From: JANSWP01 sp041941305
GTDB lineage: Bacteria > Bacteroidota > Bacteroidia > Chitinophagales > Saprospiraceae
Assembly: GCA_041941305.1 (NCBI GenBank)
Contig: JBGTQJ010000003.1
Coordinates: 62,001-126,000 of the forward strand
Length of the DNA stretch: 64,000 nucleotides
Direction of reading: 5' to 3'
The position numbers and the translations under genes were made by a program. How positions within the stretch are numbered: position 1 is the stretch's first letter; each line of letters begins with the position of its first letter. Shown here piece after piece: positions 33,929 through 42,013 of this stretch. The notes beneath the pieces were generated by a model. It saw only the letters and a program-made list of their open reading frames with translations. It did not search any database and was not told the origin of the DNA.

Positions 33929-34383
33929 GTCAACTCTTTTGCAGTTTGATAATCTTCAAGTTTGACTGGTTCTTCAGATACTGCTTTGATAATATCTTGA
34001 GTAGTAAGGATGCCTACCAATTCATCATTATCAACTACAGGTATTGCGTGAAAACGATTGATTTTGAATAATTCAACTGCAGCTCTGATTGGATCCTTGC
34101 TCTCCAATTTTGCCATTCCAGTAGTCATGATGTCTTTCACTTTGCTTTCATTAAGTGCATTTGAAATAGTACTGGCTTTGCTTCCTTTTTTTACAAATTC
34201 ATCATAGTATTTTATAAAATCTGATTGACTGATGATGCCAATGATTTTTCGAACCCTCACCACCGGCAAGTGGTGGATATTTTCTTCGAGGAAGACACGC
34301 TTGACAAACTCAAGGCTATCTTCCGGGCTTACCGAAATTAAATTTCGGGTCATAATGGTTGAAATTGGTTTGATTAAATTCAT
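33925..34383 (-). CDS. CBS-pair protein
   Basis: A 152-residue Bateman module: IMTRNLISVSPEDSLEFVKRVFLEENIHHLPVV..GIISQSDFI and IMTTGMAKLESKDPIRAAVELFKINRFHAIPVV..GILTTQDII. ATG 34383 is chosen over an in-frame TTG at 34413. It is divergent from the FixL-like kinase across a 197-bp region with two palindromes, and coupled to the USP fusion downstream. Confidence 0.9.
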   Translation of the reverse strand: MNLIKPISTIMTRNLISVSPEDSLEFVKRVFLEENIHHLPVVRVRKIIGIISQSDFIKYYDEFVKKGSKASTISNALNESKVKDIMTTGMAKLESKDPIRAAVELFKINRFHAIPVVDNDELVGILTTQDIIKAVSEEPVKLEDYQTAKELT

Positions 34384-34500
34384 ATGACTAATTTTTAGGA
34401 AGGGGTTAGGCAATTAATAACAAGCCAGACTGGTAGATTATTATTTTCCTAAGCCCTAAAAAGATAGGCGCAAGTTCCGATGGGTGAGAAAAAATAAAGG

Positions 34501-34565
34501 TGACTTTAGTCATTCCCCATCATGATTTTCATCATTTGGAAAAAAAATAAACACCACGTATTTTG
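34501..34565. promoter_or_regulatory. Divergent tandem-palindrome control region
   Basis: TGACTTTAGTCA (34501-34512) and TGATTTTCATCA (34523-34534), centres 22 bp apart. Toward the kinase, TATTTTG (34559-34565) is one base shorter than the consensus -7 box, but its G lies 36.5 bp from the second palindrome. Toward the CBS gene, TATCTTTT (34466-34459, minus) is 47.5 bp from the first palindrome, about one turn further. The kinase region would therefore be autoregulated. Confidence 0.7.
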
Positions 34566-34580
34566 CACCACATATTTAAT

Positions 34581-35882
34581 ATGGAAACAAAACCTTTACC
34601 TTCTAATCAACACCTTTCTGAGGCTGCACTCCGCTTAAAGGCAATCATTGAAACAGCAATTGATGGAATAATCACAATTGATGAATTTGGAATTGTAGAG
34701 TCCATAAACCCAGCAGCAGCCAAACTTTTTGGGTATCAGGCTCCTGAAGTAATCGGGAATAAAATCAATATGTTGATGCCTTCACCGTATCGTCAAGAGC
34801 ACGATGATTATTTAAATAGATACCTGGAAACCCGAAAACCCAGCATTATTGGTATCGGCAGAGAAGTGACTGGGAAACACAGGGACGGTTCTGTTTTTCC
34901 TTTTCGTTTGGCAGTAAGCGAAGTGCAATTAGGAGATAAAAAAATCTTTACAGGCATTATTCACGATTTAACAGATGTAAAAAAAGCCAATGAAGAAGTC
35001 TTGAAATTGAATCGAGATTTGGAAAAGAAAGTAGAAGAACGAACTGAAAAAATTGAGGCTGTGGTCGACGAATTGCTTCAAATCAATACCAAACTGGAAG
35101 AAGAAATCACAGAACGCCACGCAGCTGAAAAAGCTTTAAGAGAAAGTGAAAGAGAGTTGAAAGAGTCTCTTGAAAAAGAAAAGGAATTGAGTGAACTCAA
35201 AAGTAGATTTGTAAGTATGGCTTCTCATGAGTTCAGAACTCCCTTGAGTACGATTTTATCTTCTATTGAATTGGTGGAAGCTTATGAAGAAGATGCTCAA
35301 AAACCAAAAAGAAACAAACACATACGTAGAATAAAAAATACGCTTGATCATTTAAATAGTGTGTTGCAAGATTTTCTTTCCTTGAGTAAATTGGAGGAAG
35401 GAAAAGTGCCATTGAATCCGGAAGTTTTTCAGTTTGACAACTTTTGCCATGACCTTTTAGATGAGGTAGAAGGACAATTGAAAGCTGGTCAGACCCTCCG
35501 GCACAAAGGACTCGATCAGGATGTAGAATTGAATTTGGACAAAAATTGTTTGCGCCACATATTATTTAACTTATTGTCAAACGCCATTAAATATTCCGAA
35601 GAGAATCAGACTATTGAATGTGAAGCAAGTATTGAGAATCATATTTTAAGGATGTGTATTCAAGATCATGGAATCGGCATTCCAACAGAAGACCAAAAAC
35701 ACCTCTTTACGCGATTTTTCAGGGCACATAATGTAGAAAATATAAAAGGTACCGGACTTGGGTTAAACATTGTCCGTCGATATGTAGATTTAATGGAGGG
35801 GACCATCGAATTTGAGAGTGAATTGGGCGTCGGATCCAAATTTATAGTTTGTGTACCATTAAGTAAAAATGAAAGCCAATGA
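34581..35882 (+). CDS. FixL-like heme-PAS sensor histidine kinase
   Basis: A soluble 433-residue kinase without membrane helices. The PAS domain (about 18-135) closely follows the FixL oxygen sensor: PSPYRQEHDDYLNRY...IIGIGREVTG. H74, R80 and R94 have the same spacing (6 and 14) as H200, R206 and R220 of Bradyrhizobium FixL, where the His binds heme iron and the Arg residues act in the distal pocket and propionate signalling. A coiled coil (about 135-205), HisKA with H216 (SHEFRTPL) and an HATPase_c domain (NLLSNAIKYS, GIGIPTEDQ, GTGLGLNIV) follow. It overlaps the receiver-CRP gene by 4 bp. ATG 34581 is preferred over TTG 34563, which lies in the -7 box. Confidence 0.88.
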   Translation: METKPLPSNQHLSEAALRLKAIIETAIDGIITIDEFGIVESINPAAAKLFGYQAPEVIGNKINMLMPSPYRQEHDDYLNRYLETRKPSIIGIGREVTGKHRDGSVFPFRLAVSEVQLGDKKIFTGIIHDLTDVKKANEEVLKLNRDLEKKVEERTEKIEAVVDELLQINTKLEEEITERHAAEKALRESERELKESLEKEKELSELKSRFVSMASHEFRTPLSTILSSIELVEAYEEDAQKPKRNKHIRRIKNTLDHLNSVLQDFLSLSKLEEGKVPLNPEVFQFDNFCHDLLDEVEGQLKAGQTLRHKGLDQDVELNLDKNCLRHILFNLLSNAIKYSEENQTIECEASIENHILRMCIQDHGIGIPTEDQKHLFTRFFRAHNVENIKGTGLGLNIVRRYVDLMEGTIEFESELGVGSKFIVCVPLSKNESQ

Positions 35883-36922
35883 AAAAAATCCTAATTATTG
35901 AAGACAATCCTGAAGTAAGAGAAAATATTGAGGAAATTCTGGAGCTCTCAGGATATGATACGGATAGTGCTCCTGATGGCAAAATTGGAGTTGAAAAAGC
36001 ACTTACCAATCCACCCGATTTGATTTTATGTGACATTATGATGCCCGTCCTGGATGGATTTGGTACCCTCAATATTTTGAGTAAAAAGCCAGCTACTTCT
36101 GAAATTCCTTTCATCTTTCTTACGGCTAAATCTGAAAAAGAAGACTTCCGAAGAGGTATGAATCTCGGGGCTGATGATTATGTCACCAAACCCTTTTATA
36201 AGGATGAGTTGTTGCAGGTCATTGAAACTCGATTGAAAAAATGGGATCGGCTAAAAAAACAATTTGATAAAACCGAAAAAGGGCTGAGTGCTTTTATTGA
36301 TGAAGCTCGTGGATACGAATCCTTGAAAGAATTGTCCCGGAAACACAAGACTCAGGAATTGAATCGCAAAGCTTTGTTGTTTTCAGAAGGTGACTTTCCT
36401 CGTTACCTGTATTTTGTCAATTCAGGCAAAATGAAATTGTTTAAAACCAATGATTATGGAAAGGAATACATCATCAGCATTAGCAATCCAGGCGATTTTT
36501 TTGGATATACTGCTTTAATTAAGAATGAAACTTACAATTTTTCTGTCATGGCAATGGAAGACTCTTCGGTTAGTATGATACCGAAGGAAGATTTTCTGAA
36601 GCTGCTTCAGGCAAATCGCGATGTGTCTTCCAGGTTTATAAAAATGCTTTCAGATAATATTGCTCAAAAAGAAGAGCAATTGCTACAATTGGCATACGAT
36701 TCAATTCGCAAAAGAGTCGCTGATGCGCTGCTATTGCTGAAAGCTAAAGAAGATAAACCTATGCTCCATATTTTGAGAGAGGACCTGGCAAGAATGGTGG
36801 GTACGGCAAAAGAGAGTGTAATTAGAATGCTGACCGAATTTAAAAATGAGGGCTTGATTGATATACAGGGCGGGGACATCAAAATTATTGATGAACGCAA
36901 ATTGAAGAATATGCCAGGATAA
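35879..36922 (+). CDS. Response regulator: receiver domain fused to CRP/FNR-type DNA-binding protein
   Basis: A 347-residue protein. The receiver (1-125) has the acidic pocket E8-D9, phospho-acceptor D52 (LCDIMMPVLDG) and the conserved Lys in VTKPF. Residues about 145-265 are a cyclic-nucleotide-binding-type jelly roll (FSEGDFPRYLYFVNSGKMKL, PGDFFGY). The C-terminal winged helix has the recognition helix TAKESVIRMLTEF; E312 and R316 correspond to CRP E181 and R185, which read TGA half-sites. In rhizobia FixL signals to FixJ, which activates fixK (a CRP/FNR gene); here receiver and CRP modules are one protein, coupled to the kinase by an ATGA overlap. It is the best candidate to bind the TGA-N6-TCA sites in this window. 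Confidence 0.9.
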   Translation: MKKILIIEDNPEVRENIEEILELSGYDTDSAPDGKIGVEKALTNPPDLILCDIMMPVLDGFGTLNILSKKPATSEIPFIFLTAKSEKEDFRRGMNLGADDYVTKPFYKDELLQVIETRLKKWDRLKKQFDKTEKGLSAFIDEARGYESLKELSRKHKTQELNRKALLFSEGDFPRYLYFVNSGKMKLFKTNDYGKEYIISISNPGDFFGYTALIKNETYNFSVMAMEDSSVSMIPKEDFLKLLQANRDVSSRFIKMLSDNIAQKEEQLLQLAYDSIRKRVADALLLLKAKEDKPMLHILREDLARMVGTAKESVIRMLTEFKNEGLIDIQGGDIKIIDERKLKNMPG

Positions 36923-36935
36923 AAGAAAGGTTAAA

Positions 36936-37353
36936 AACATGTGTCATCCCCCAGAGGCAGGGGTGATTGGTTCTATGAAATGAAGTCAAAATGTAAAATG
37001 ATAAATGTAAAAGTCAAAAGTAAAACATCCTTTAAGGATTTGATTCTTAGGCATTTAGTAATATGGTGCACTTTTACATTTTACATTTATCATTTTGACT
37101 TTTACATTTAAAACTAGAACCAATCACCCCTGCCCCAGAGGGGCAAGCTGAATTTTGGCAATAAAAAACCTTTCGTTTATCTTTTTTGCCTAATCTGTTG
37201 ATATTCAATTTGTTGCGGGGTGCGAGTTGCAGGTTTGACCAACCCGCAACTCGCACCCCGCAACAAAAACACATTACATAGTGAGTTGAAATTCAGTGAT
37301 TTAAGATGTAATCTGAAAATTCAGCTTGCTCCTTTTGGGGGATGACTCATGTT
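36936..37353. repeat. TCATCCC inverted-repeat element with central hairpin, copy 2, interrupted by a MITE
   Basis: Ends AACATGTGTCATCCCCC (36936-36952) and its near-complement (37337-37353). A further inner pair, GCAAGCTGAATTTT (from 37144) with AAAATTCAGCTTGC (to 37329), and a central 26-bp stem with one mismatch (37210-37235, 37241-37266) follow. It shares ends and words such as CAATTTGTTG and AAAAACACA with copy 1 at 19349-19538, but the stem sequence differs completely. The MITE at 36957-37133 has inserted near the left end. It fills the 435-bp gap between two convergent genes. Confidence 0.65.
36957..37133. mobile_element. MITE-like element, copy 2, with 7-bp target duplication
   Basis: A 177-bp element with the same 18-bp terminal inverted repeats as copy 1 (36957-36974, 37116-37133) and perfect 7-bp direct flanks CCCAGAG (36950-36956, 37134-37140). 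Removing the element and one flank joins TCATCCCCCAGAG to GGGCAAGCTG, restoring the host hairpin element. The interior carries no gene. Confidence 0.85.
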
Positions 37354-37357
37354 GAAA

Positions 37358-39055
37358 TTAATTAAATATCAACCTTAGTTCTACTCGTCTGTTCAATTGC
37401 CAGGCAGGCTCCGTACTTCTGGAATCTGCGGGCTCCGTCTCACCATAATATTCAGCTCTGATTTGCCGGCGACTGACACCCTTATTGATCAGGTAAAATA
37501 GGACAGACTCAACTCTGCGTTTGGACAGATCTACATTGTATTCAGCAGAACTACGTTCGTCAGCATGTCCATTCATTTGAACAGTGATGTCGGGTTGTGC
37601 AATGAGGAATTCTGCCAGGTCATTTAAATCCCTGAAATATTCATTTCTTATGAAATCTTTGTCCGTGTCAAAGAACACATTTCGGAAAGCAAGTCCTCCT
37701 GACTCTTTGAAGCCTTTTGGAAGAATTTCTGCTAAGGACTGATTTTCTCCTGGTTGACCACCAGCCCGAACCGTTGGACAACCCTTGTTGAATTTGGGGC
37801 CAGCTTCATTCGGGCATTGGTCCAATGCGTCCACTATGCCATCCTCATCTCTATCTTCACCAGGACATCCCTCCAAAGCAAAAGAGCCAGCCTCATCCGG
37901 GCACTTGTCTTTATTGTCCACGATTCCGTCTTTGTCTCGATCGTCTACCGGGCAGCCTTGATTGCTTGCTACTCCCGGCACTTTAGGACATTTATCGATA
38001 TCATTCCTGATGCCATCTCTGTCCCAATCTCCCAGTGGATCATCCTCTTTTTTGTACTCATTCTTTGCCAAGGCATCTTCCACTTCATCCGGACAACCAT
38101 CATTTTCTTTTACTCCGGGTTCTTCAGGACATTTGTCTTTGGCATCCGGAATACCATCACCATCGCTATCTTTTGGTTTCCCAAATCGATAACCCAGGGT
38201 GATTTCATGGCTGCCATTACTTACGTTATTCAAATTAGAAGTTGTTAAATCATATGCATAGCCTAAGAGTAGTTTATCATTGATATCCACCCCCGCAAGT
38301 ACGGCTGCAGCAGCGTCGGAGCGATAACTGGCTCCTATCCAAAAAAGTTGTTTTAGGAAAACTCTCAGTGATCCTTCAAATTGTGTTGGTGCTTTTTCAA
38401 CAAATTTGACTAAAGCAGAAGGTTCTAATTGTACATTATCGTTGATATGGAATTTATATCCGGCCATTCCATAGTAGTGTCTCACCAAACTATTTCTGGC
38501 TGCTTGCTGGCTATCGTTAAATTTTAATTTAGGCTCCAGAATTTGAGGAACTGAAAAACCAACAAACAATCCTTTTCGCTTTAGGTAGATTCCTGCCTGA
38601 AAGTCAGGAAACCACAAACCACCCATGGCTTCAGCAAGGGTTTGATCGTTGGCATCGCGTGCATTGTAATTGTCTCTTAAACGTATATTGTAATATCCAC
38701 CTCCAATACCAACTGAAACCAATGTCTCTTCATCAATTTTTTGAGCAAAACAAACTGCAGCAGTACCACCAGTTCTTTTGAAATGACCTGCCTGATCATT
38801 GTAGAAATACCCTCCAAATCCGATGGGTAAATCCTTGTATTTTCCCTGTAAACTCACAATTCCGGTTTCAGGAGCATCTTGCAAGCTCACCCATTGATTC
38901 CGATAAATCAATCGAGCTTCAGGACGGTCTTCTGTTCCGGCAACTGCTGGATTGAAACCAAATTTATTGATGGTATAATGAGAAAACAGTGGGTATTGCT
39001 GAGCCAGGCAGAGATTTGCAATGCTTATTAATAAAAGTATAAATAGGTGTCTCAT
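37358..39055 (-). CDS. PorP/SprF-like outer-membrane protein with TSP3 repeats and OmpA domain
   Basis: A 565-residue protein. Signal peptide (HLFILLLISIANLCLAQ); residues about 20-300 form the PorP/SprF beta-barrel-like domain (YPLFSHYTINKFGFNPAVAGTEDRP, GKYKDLPIGFGGYFYNDQAGH); about 305-425 are calcium-binding thrombospondin type 3 repeats (DSDGDGIPDAKDKCPEEPG and four variants); about 455-565 is an OmpA peptidoglycan-binding domain (NGHADERSSAEYN..RVESV). PorP/SprF proteins assist T9SS export of type B cargo such as SprB. The next minus-strand gene upstream encodes such a type B cargo, which fits a cargo-partner pair. Confidence 0.92.
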   Translation of the reverse strand: MRHLFILLLISIANLCLAQQYPLFSHYTINKFGFNPAVAGTEDRPEARLIYRNQWVSLQDAPETGIVSLQGKYKDLPIGFGGYFYNDQAGHFKRTGGTAAVCFAQKIDEETLVSVGIGGGYYNIRLRDNYNARDANDQTLAEAMGGLWFPDFQAGIYLKRKGLFVGFSVPQILEPKLKFNDSQQAARNSLVRHYYGMAGYKFHINDNVQLEPSALVKFVEKAPTQFEGSLRVFLKQLFWIGASYRSDAAAAVLAGVDINDKLLLGYAYDLTTSNLNNVSNGSHEITLGYRFGKPKDSDGDGIPDAKDKCPEEPGVKENDGCPDEVEDALAKNEYKKEDDPLGDWDRDGIRNDIDKCPKVPGVASNQGCPVDDRDKDGIVDNKDKCPDEAGSFALEGCPGEDRDEDGIVDALDQCPNEAGPKFNKGCPTVRAGGQPGENQSLAEILPKGFKESGGLAFRNVFFDTDKDFIRNEYFRDLNDLAEFLIAQPDITVQMNGHADERSSAEYNVDLSKRRVESVLFYLINKGVSRRQIRAEYYGETEPADSRSTEPAWQLNRRVELRLIFN

Positions 39056-39070
39056 GCCGATTATTTTAAA

Positions 39071-39279
39071 TGAACTTGTCTAAAGTTTTGTATTGATTTC
39101 GATTGTATGTGCTTGATTTTTCCCAAAGGGATCCCCGTGGGAGAAGACGTAGCTCATTTTGAGTTTCGTACTTGCCCCAAGGGGGTCCCTTTGGGAAAAA
39201 GTACGGGAGGAAAAATAGCTGAAGTATTCAGAATCAACGGTTTGCAAGCGAAGCATTAGAATAACTTTAGACAAGTTCA
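39071..39279. mobile_element. MITE-like element, 17-bp terminal inverted repeats
   Basis: Perfect ends TGAACTTGTCTAAAGTT (39071-39087; complement 39263-39279) enclose a second long imperfect inverted repeat (about 39117-39200; TTCCCAAAGGGATCCCC with GGGGGTCCCTTTGGGAA). No gene inside. It lies between the SprB-like cargo gene and the PorP/OmpA gene. Partial matches to its end (ACTTTAGACAA) occur near 19330 and 43128. Confidence 0.65.
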
Positions 39280-39315
39280 ACTTTAAAGGTTTGGAAGACC
39301 TAAGTCATCCATAAA

Positions 39316-40557
39316 TTATCTAACAATAGTGATAGATCCTCCAATCTTGGTATCCTCTGCATCGTTCAGGCGAATTAAATAATAGTAAGCACCTGCTGGA
39401 AGTGCCTCTCCATTGTTATTGGTGCCTTGCCAATCATTCATGTAGGCATCTCTGTCCCAAACGACAGTTCCCCAGCGACTGAAAATCTGAACGTTGTTTT
39501 TTGGGAAATTTTCGATGCCTTCTATGAACCATACGTCATTTTGACCATCCCCATTGGGGGTCAATACGTCATAAACAATGTCATCCCCATCGTTACACCA
39601 TTCAAAAATCTCATAAGCACCAGAGGTGGTGCATCCATGGGCATCTACTATAGTGACCATATAAGCACCTGAAGAGAGGGAATCAATTCGATCGTTACTT
39701 CCTCCGTTGGACCAATTATATGTAAATGGAGCAGTACCACCCACTGGTTCTAATTCAATGTAGCCATCTGAAGCTGGAGCACATGATTCAGGCACCTTTG
39801 AGATAGTATTTATGGATAATTCTGCTGCAGGACCTGCAACGGTTGCTATTCCCGTGAATGTACATCCATTGGCATCTGATATTTGGAATGCATAATCTCC
39901 ACTTGTCAAATTGCTCCGCATAGTCCCTTCTGTAGCACCATCTGCCCAGGCGATATCAATTGGATCAGTTCCTCCTATAATGTCGAGTTCCAGAGTGCCA
40001 TCTGCATCACCAAAACAGCCTTCATCTGTAGCTGTAAAAGTAGCTGCAAAAGCAATATCTGTAACTTGGACAACTCTTACTGCTGCTTCAGTACAGTCAT
40101 CTGGTCCCGTTACGGTCAGTTTAACCAATTTATTGCCTGTTGAGGCGAAAGCTATATTTTGAGGATTCATTTCAGTGGAAGTGCTGGGTGCTGAACCTGG
40201 ACCAAAGTCCCAATGGAAGCTTGCATTGCTATTGTCTGCTGTACCGATATATTCAAAATTGTAGTAAGTCCCACAAGGACCTGGTAATTCTTCAAAAGCA
40301 ATCTCACTTCCAAAACCGCATGGAAAATCCTGACTATTTAAGACGGGTTGTTGAAATCCTTGTCGGAGATAATTGTCTCCATTAAACTCAACAGTACAAC
40401 CCACGCAATGCTGCCCAAAACTGGAAGCAATTCGGATATTCCCCAGGGTATCACTTTTTCCCACACTGCATAAGGTACTTCGCCGAATGCTTTGAGCTTC
40501 CATCAAAAATTGTAAGCTCATTGAAATTATGATAAAAAAGAGTATTCGTTTTTTCAT
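39316..40557 (-). CDS. Secreted SprB-repeat protein with T9SS type B (gliding) C-terminal domain
   Basis: A 413-residue protein. It has a signal peptide (RILFFIIISMSLQFLMEAQS), a PKD-like region (SFHWDFGPG near 130), two SprB-type repeats (GCFGDADGTLELDIIGGTDP; CAPASDGYIELEPVGGTAP) and the gliding motility-associated C-terminal domain (LTPNGDGQNDVWFIEGIENF, IFSRWGTVVWD, PAGAYYYLIRL). The last is the type B sorting signal that uses PorP/SprF partners. A surface adhesin or motility role is likely. ATG 40557 is chosen because the longer frame adds a non-signal extension. Confidence 0.9.
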   Translation of the reverse strand: MKKRILFFIIISMSLQFLMEAQSIRRSTLCSVGKSDTLGNIRIASSFGQHCVGCTVEFNGDNYLRQGFQQPVLNSQDFPCGFGSEIAFEELPGPCGTYYNFEYIGTADNSNASFHWDFGPGSAPSTSTEMNPQNIAFASTGNKLVKLTVTGPDDCTEAAVRVVQVTDIAFAATFTATDEGCFGDADGTLELDIIGGTDPIDIAWADGATEGTMRSNLTSGDYAFQISDANGCTFTGIATVAGPAAELSINTISKVPESCAPASDGYIELEPVGGTAPFTYNWSNGGSNDRIDSLSSGAYMVTIVDAHGCTTSGAYEIFEWCNDGDDIVYDVLTPNGDGQNDVWFIEGIENFPKNNVQIFSRWGTVVWDRDAYMNDWQGTNNNGEALPAGAYYYLIRLNDAEDTKIGGSITIVR

Positions 40558-40660
40558 TATAAATAATAGTATAGGGTATTTGGTATTAAATATTGGGTAT
40601 AGGGTATGGAGCATGGAATCTCCATTACCGACTACCTATTATCCAATATCCAATACCTGC

Positions 40661-42013
40661 TCAATTATCAATCAAATACCCAGTCAAAATAAAAGTGTCC
40701 AATGTTGGGGGATTATTGGGTTTGCTTAAAACGGTTCCAGAAGGAAATGTAACAACTCTTGACCATCTGGATAGATTGGGACGAAAAAACTCGATATCCA
40801 TTCCATCTACTTTTATATTTCCGCTGTCGTCATTCATCAAACCACTTTTCAAGAAAAATACTTTGCCAGGTGGAACGGTGTATTCGATATTAGCATCCGT
40901 TAATTCTACATAAACAGGCGTAATTTGGGCCTCCAATTCTACTTCAAAGCCCGTACAGAAGCAATTCGAGATCACAGTACCCTCCATTAGTACAGGCATA
41001 TTGGGGGTAGGGTAGTGTGCCAACGGACTGCCACTATTGATTGAAGCATGAGAGAAAAACACAGCATTTCTACCTGAAGTCATATAAAATACCCTACCAG
41101 GTGGAACGGTGTATAAGCCAGATTTTAGAATCTTATGGTCTCCTAAAATTCCTTGAGGGAAGTCGAAAGAAGCACCTGGACGAGCAAAAGTGTAATTATT
41201 CAAGTCTACAGAACTGGTGGTCGTCCCATTTGGAAGGTTTAGTGACAGGGTTTGTCCATCAAAAACCAAGTCCTGAAGCTCATTACTTGGATCAGAATCG
41301 TCATCCATTGTAGAGATTACCACTGCATTGCCATTATCAATTGACAAGGTTCCAGTTAGCGTATCAAAAGAGAGGTTTTGTAACTCATTTGTAAAATCTT
41401 TATCAAAATCATCCAGAGCTGTAGAGGCTTCCAGTGCCATATTTGCTACTCCCGCATTATCGGCATAGGTGGTAGTATCGGCATATATGGAAGTTCCGGC
41501 ATTGACAGCATAATTTGCAGAATCCGCATGTATTGCCATTCCAGCGTTGTCGGCATAATTTGCAGTGCTAGCAACATCTGCGCTAAGTGCCCGATTGGCA
41601 CCACCAGCAAATAGAGAATAGGGGACCGAAAGAATTTGATTGGTTCCCATATCTACATAGTTCGTACCATTGGTGGGATCCATTTCAATTTTTAAATAAA
41701 AGGCATCTATTCCCCAGGGAATATCACCAAAAGAATTGGCGGTGCCGCTTTCTTTTATGCCTTCACCAACGTTTATATCAAATAAACCAAATTCGTCGGT
41801 TTTTTCATTTGTATGTGATTCTACCCATACTTCTTCACCTGTGTTTGGGTTTCCTTTAATAATGGTCACTCTAATACTAATTTCTACCTCTTGCAGCTCA
41901 TTTCCCTGGTCATCGGCAGCCACAGCCTGGTAGCAGATTGCCTGGGGAGGAGCTTGCGAAAAGGCAGCAAGGGTGAATAGAGTGAAACAACCAATTAGAA
42001 GTAGTCTTTTCAT
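40661..42013 (-). CDS. Secreted tail-fibre-like protein of unknown function
   Basis: A 450-residue protein with a signal peptide (RLLLIGCFTLFTLAAFSQ). Its N-terminal domain begins APPQAICYQAVAADDQGNELQ, a module common at the start of Bacteroidota secreted fibre proteins. Residues about 140-215 have a low-complexity ADxANYADNAG-type heptad-like repeat, suggestive of a trimeric stalk. The C-terminus has two similar halves (GLYTVPPGRVFYMTSGRNA and EYTVPPGKVFFLKSGLM). No sorting domain is evident. Function unknown; structural surface role inferred. Confidence 0.75.
   Translation of the reverse strand: MKRLLLIGCFTLFTLAAFSQAPPQAICYQAVAADDQGNELQEVEISIRVTIIKGNPNTGEEVWVESHTNEKTDEFGLFDINVGEGIKESGTANSFGDIPWGIDAFYLKIEMDPTNGTNYVDMGTNQILSVPYSLFAGGANRALSADVASTANYADNAGMAIHADSANYAVNAGTSIYADTTTYADNAGVANMALEASTALDDFDKDFTNELQNLSFDTLTGTLSIDNGNAVVISTMDDDSDPSNELQDLVFDGQTLSLNLPNGTTTSSVDLNNYTFARPGASFDFPQGILGDHKILKSGLYTVPPGRVFYMTSGRNAVFFSHASINSGSPLAHYPTPNMPVLMEGTVISNCFCTGFEVELEAQITPVYVELTDANIEYTVPPGKVFFLKSGLMNDDSGNIKVDGMDIEFFRPNLSRWSRVVTFPSGTVLSKPNNPPTLDTFILTGYLIDN

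Noticed and set aside
37754..38248. 164-codon frame antisense to the PorP/OmpA gene
   Set aside because: It mirrors the periodic Asp-rich thrombospondin type 3 repeats; the sense frame has clear domains.
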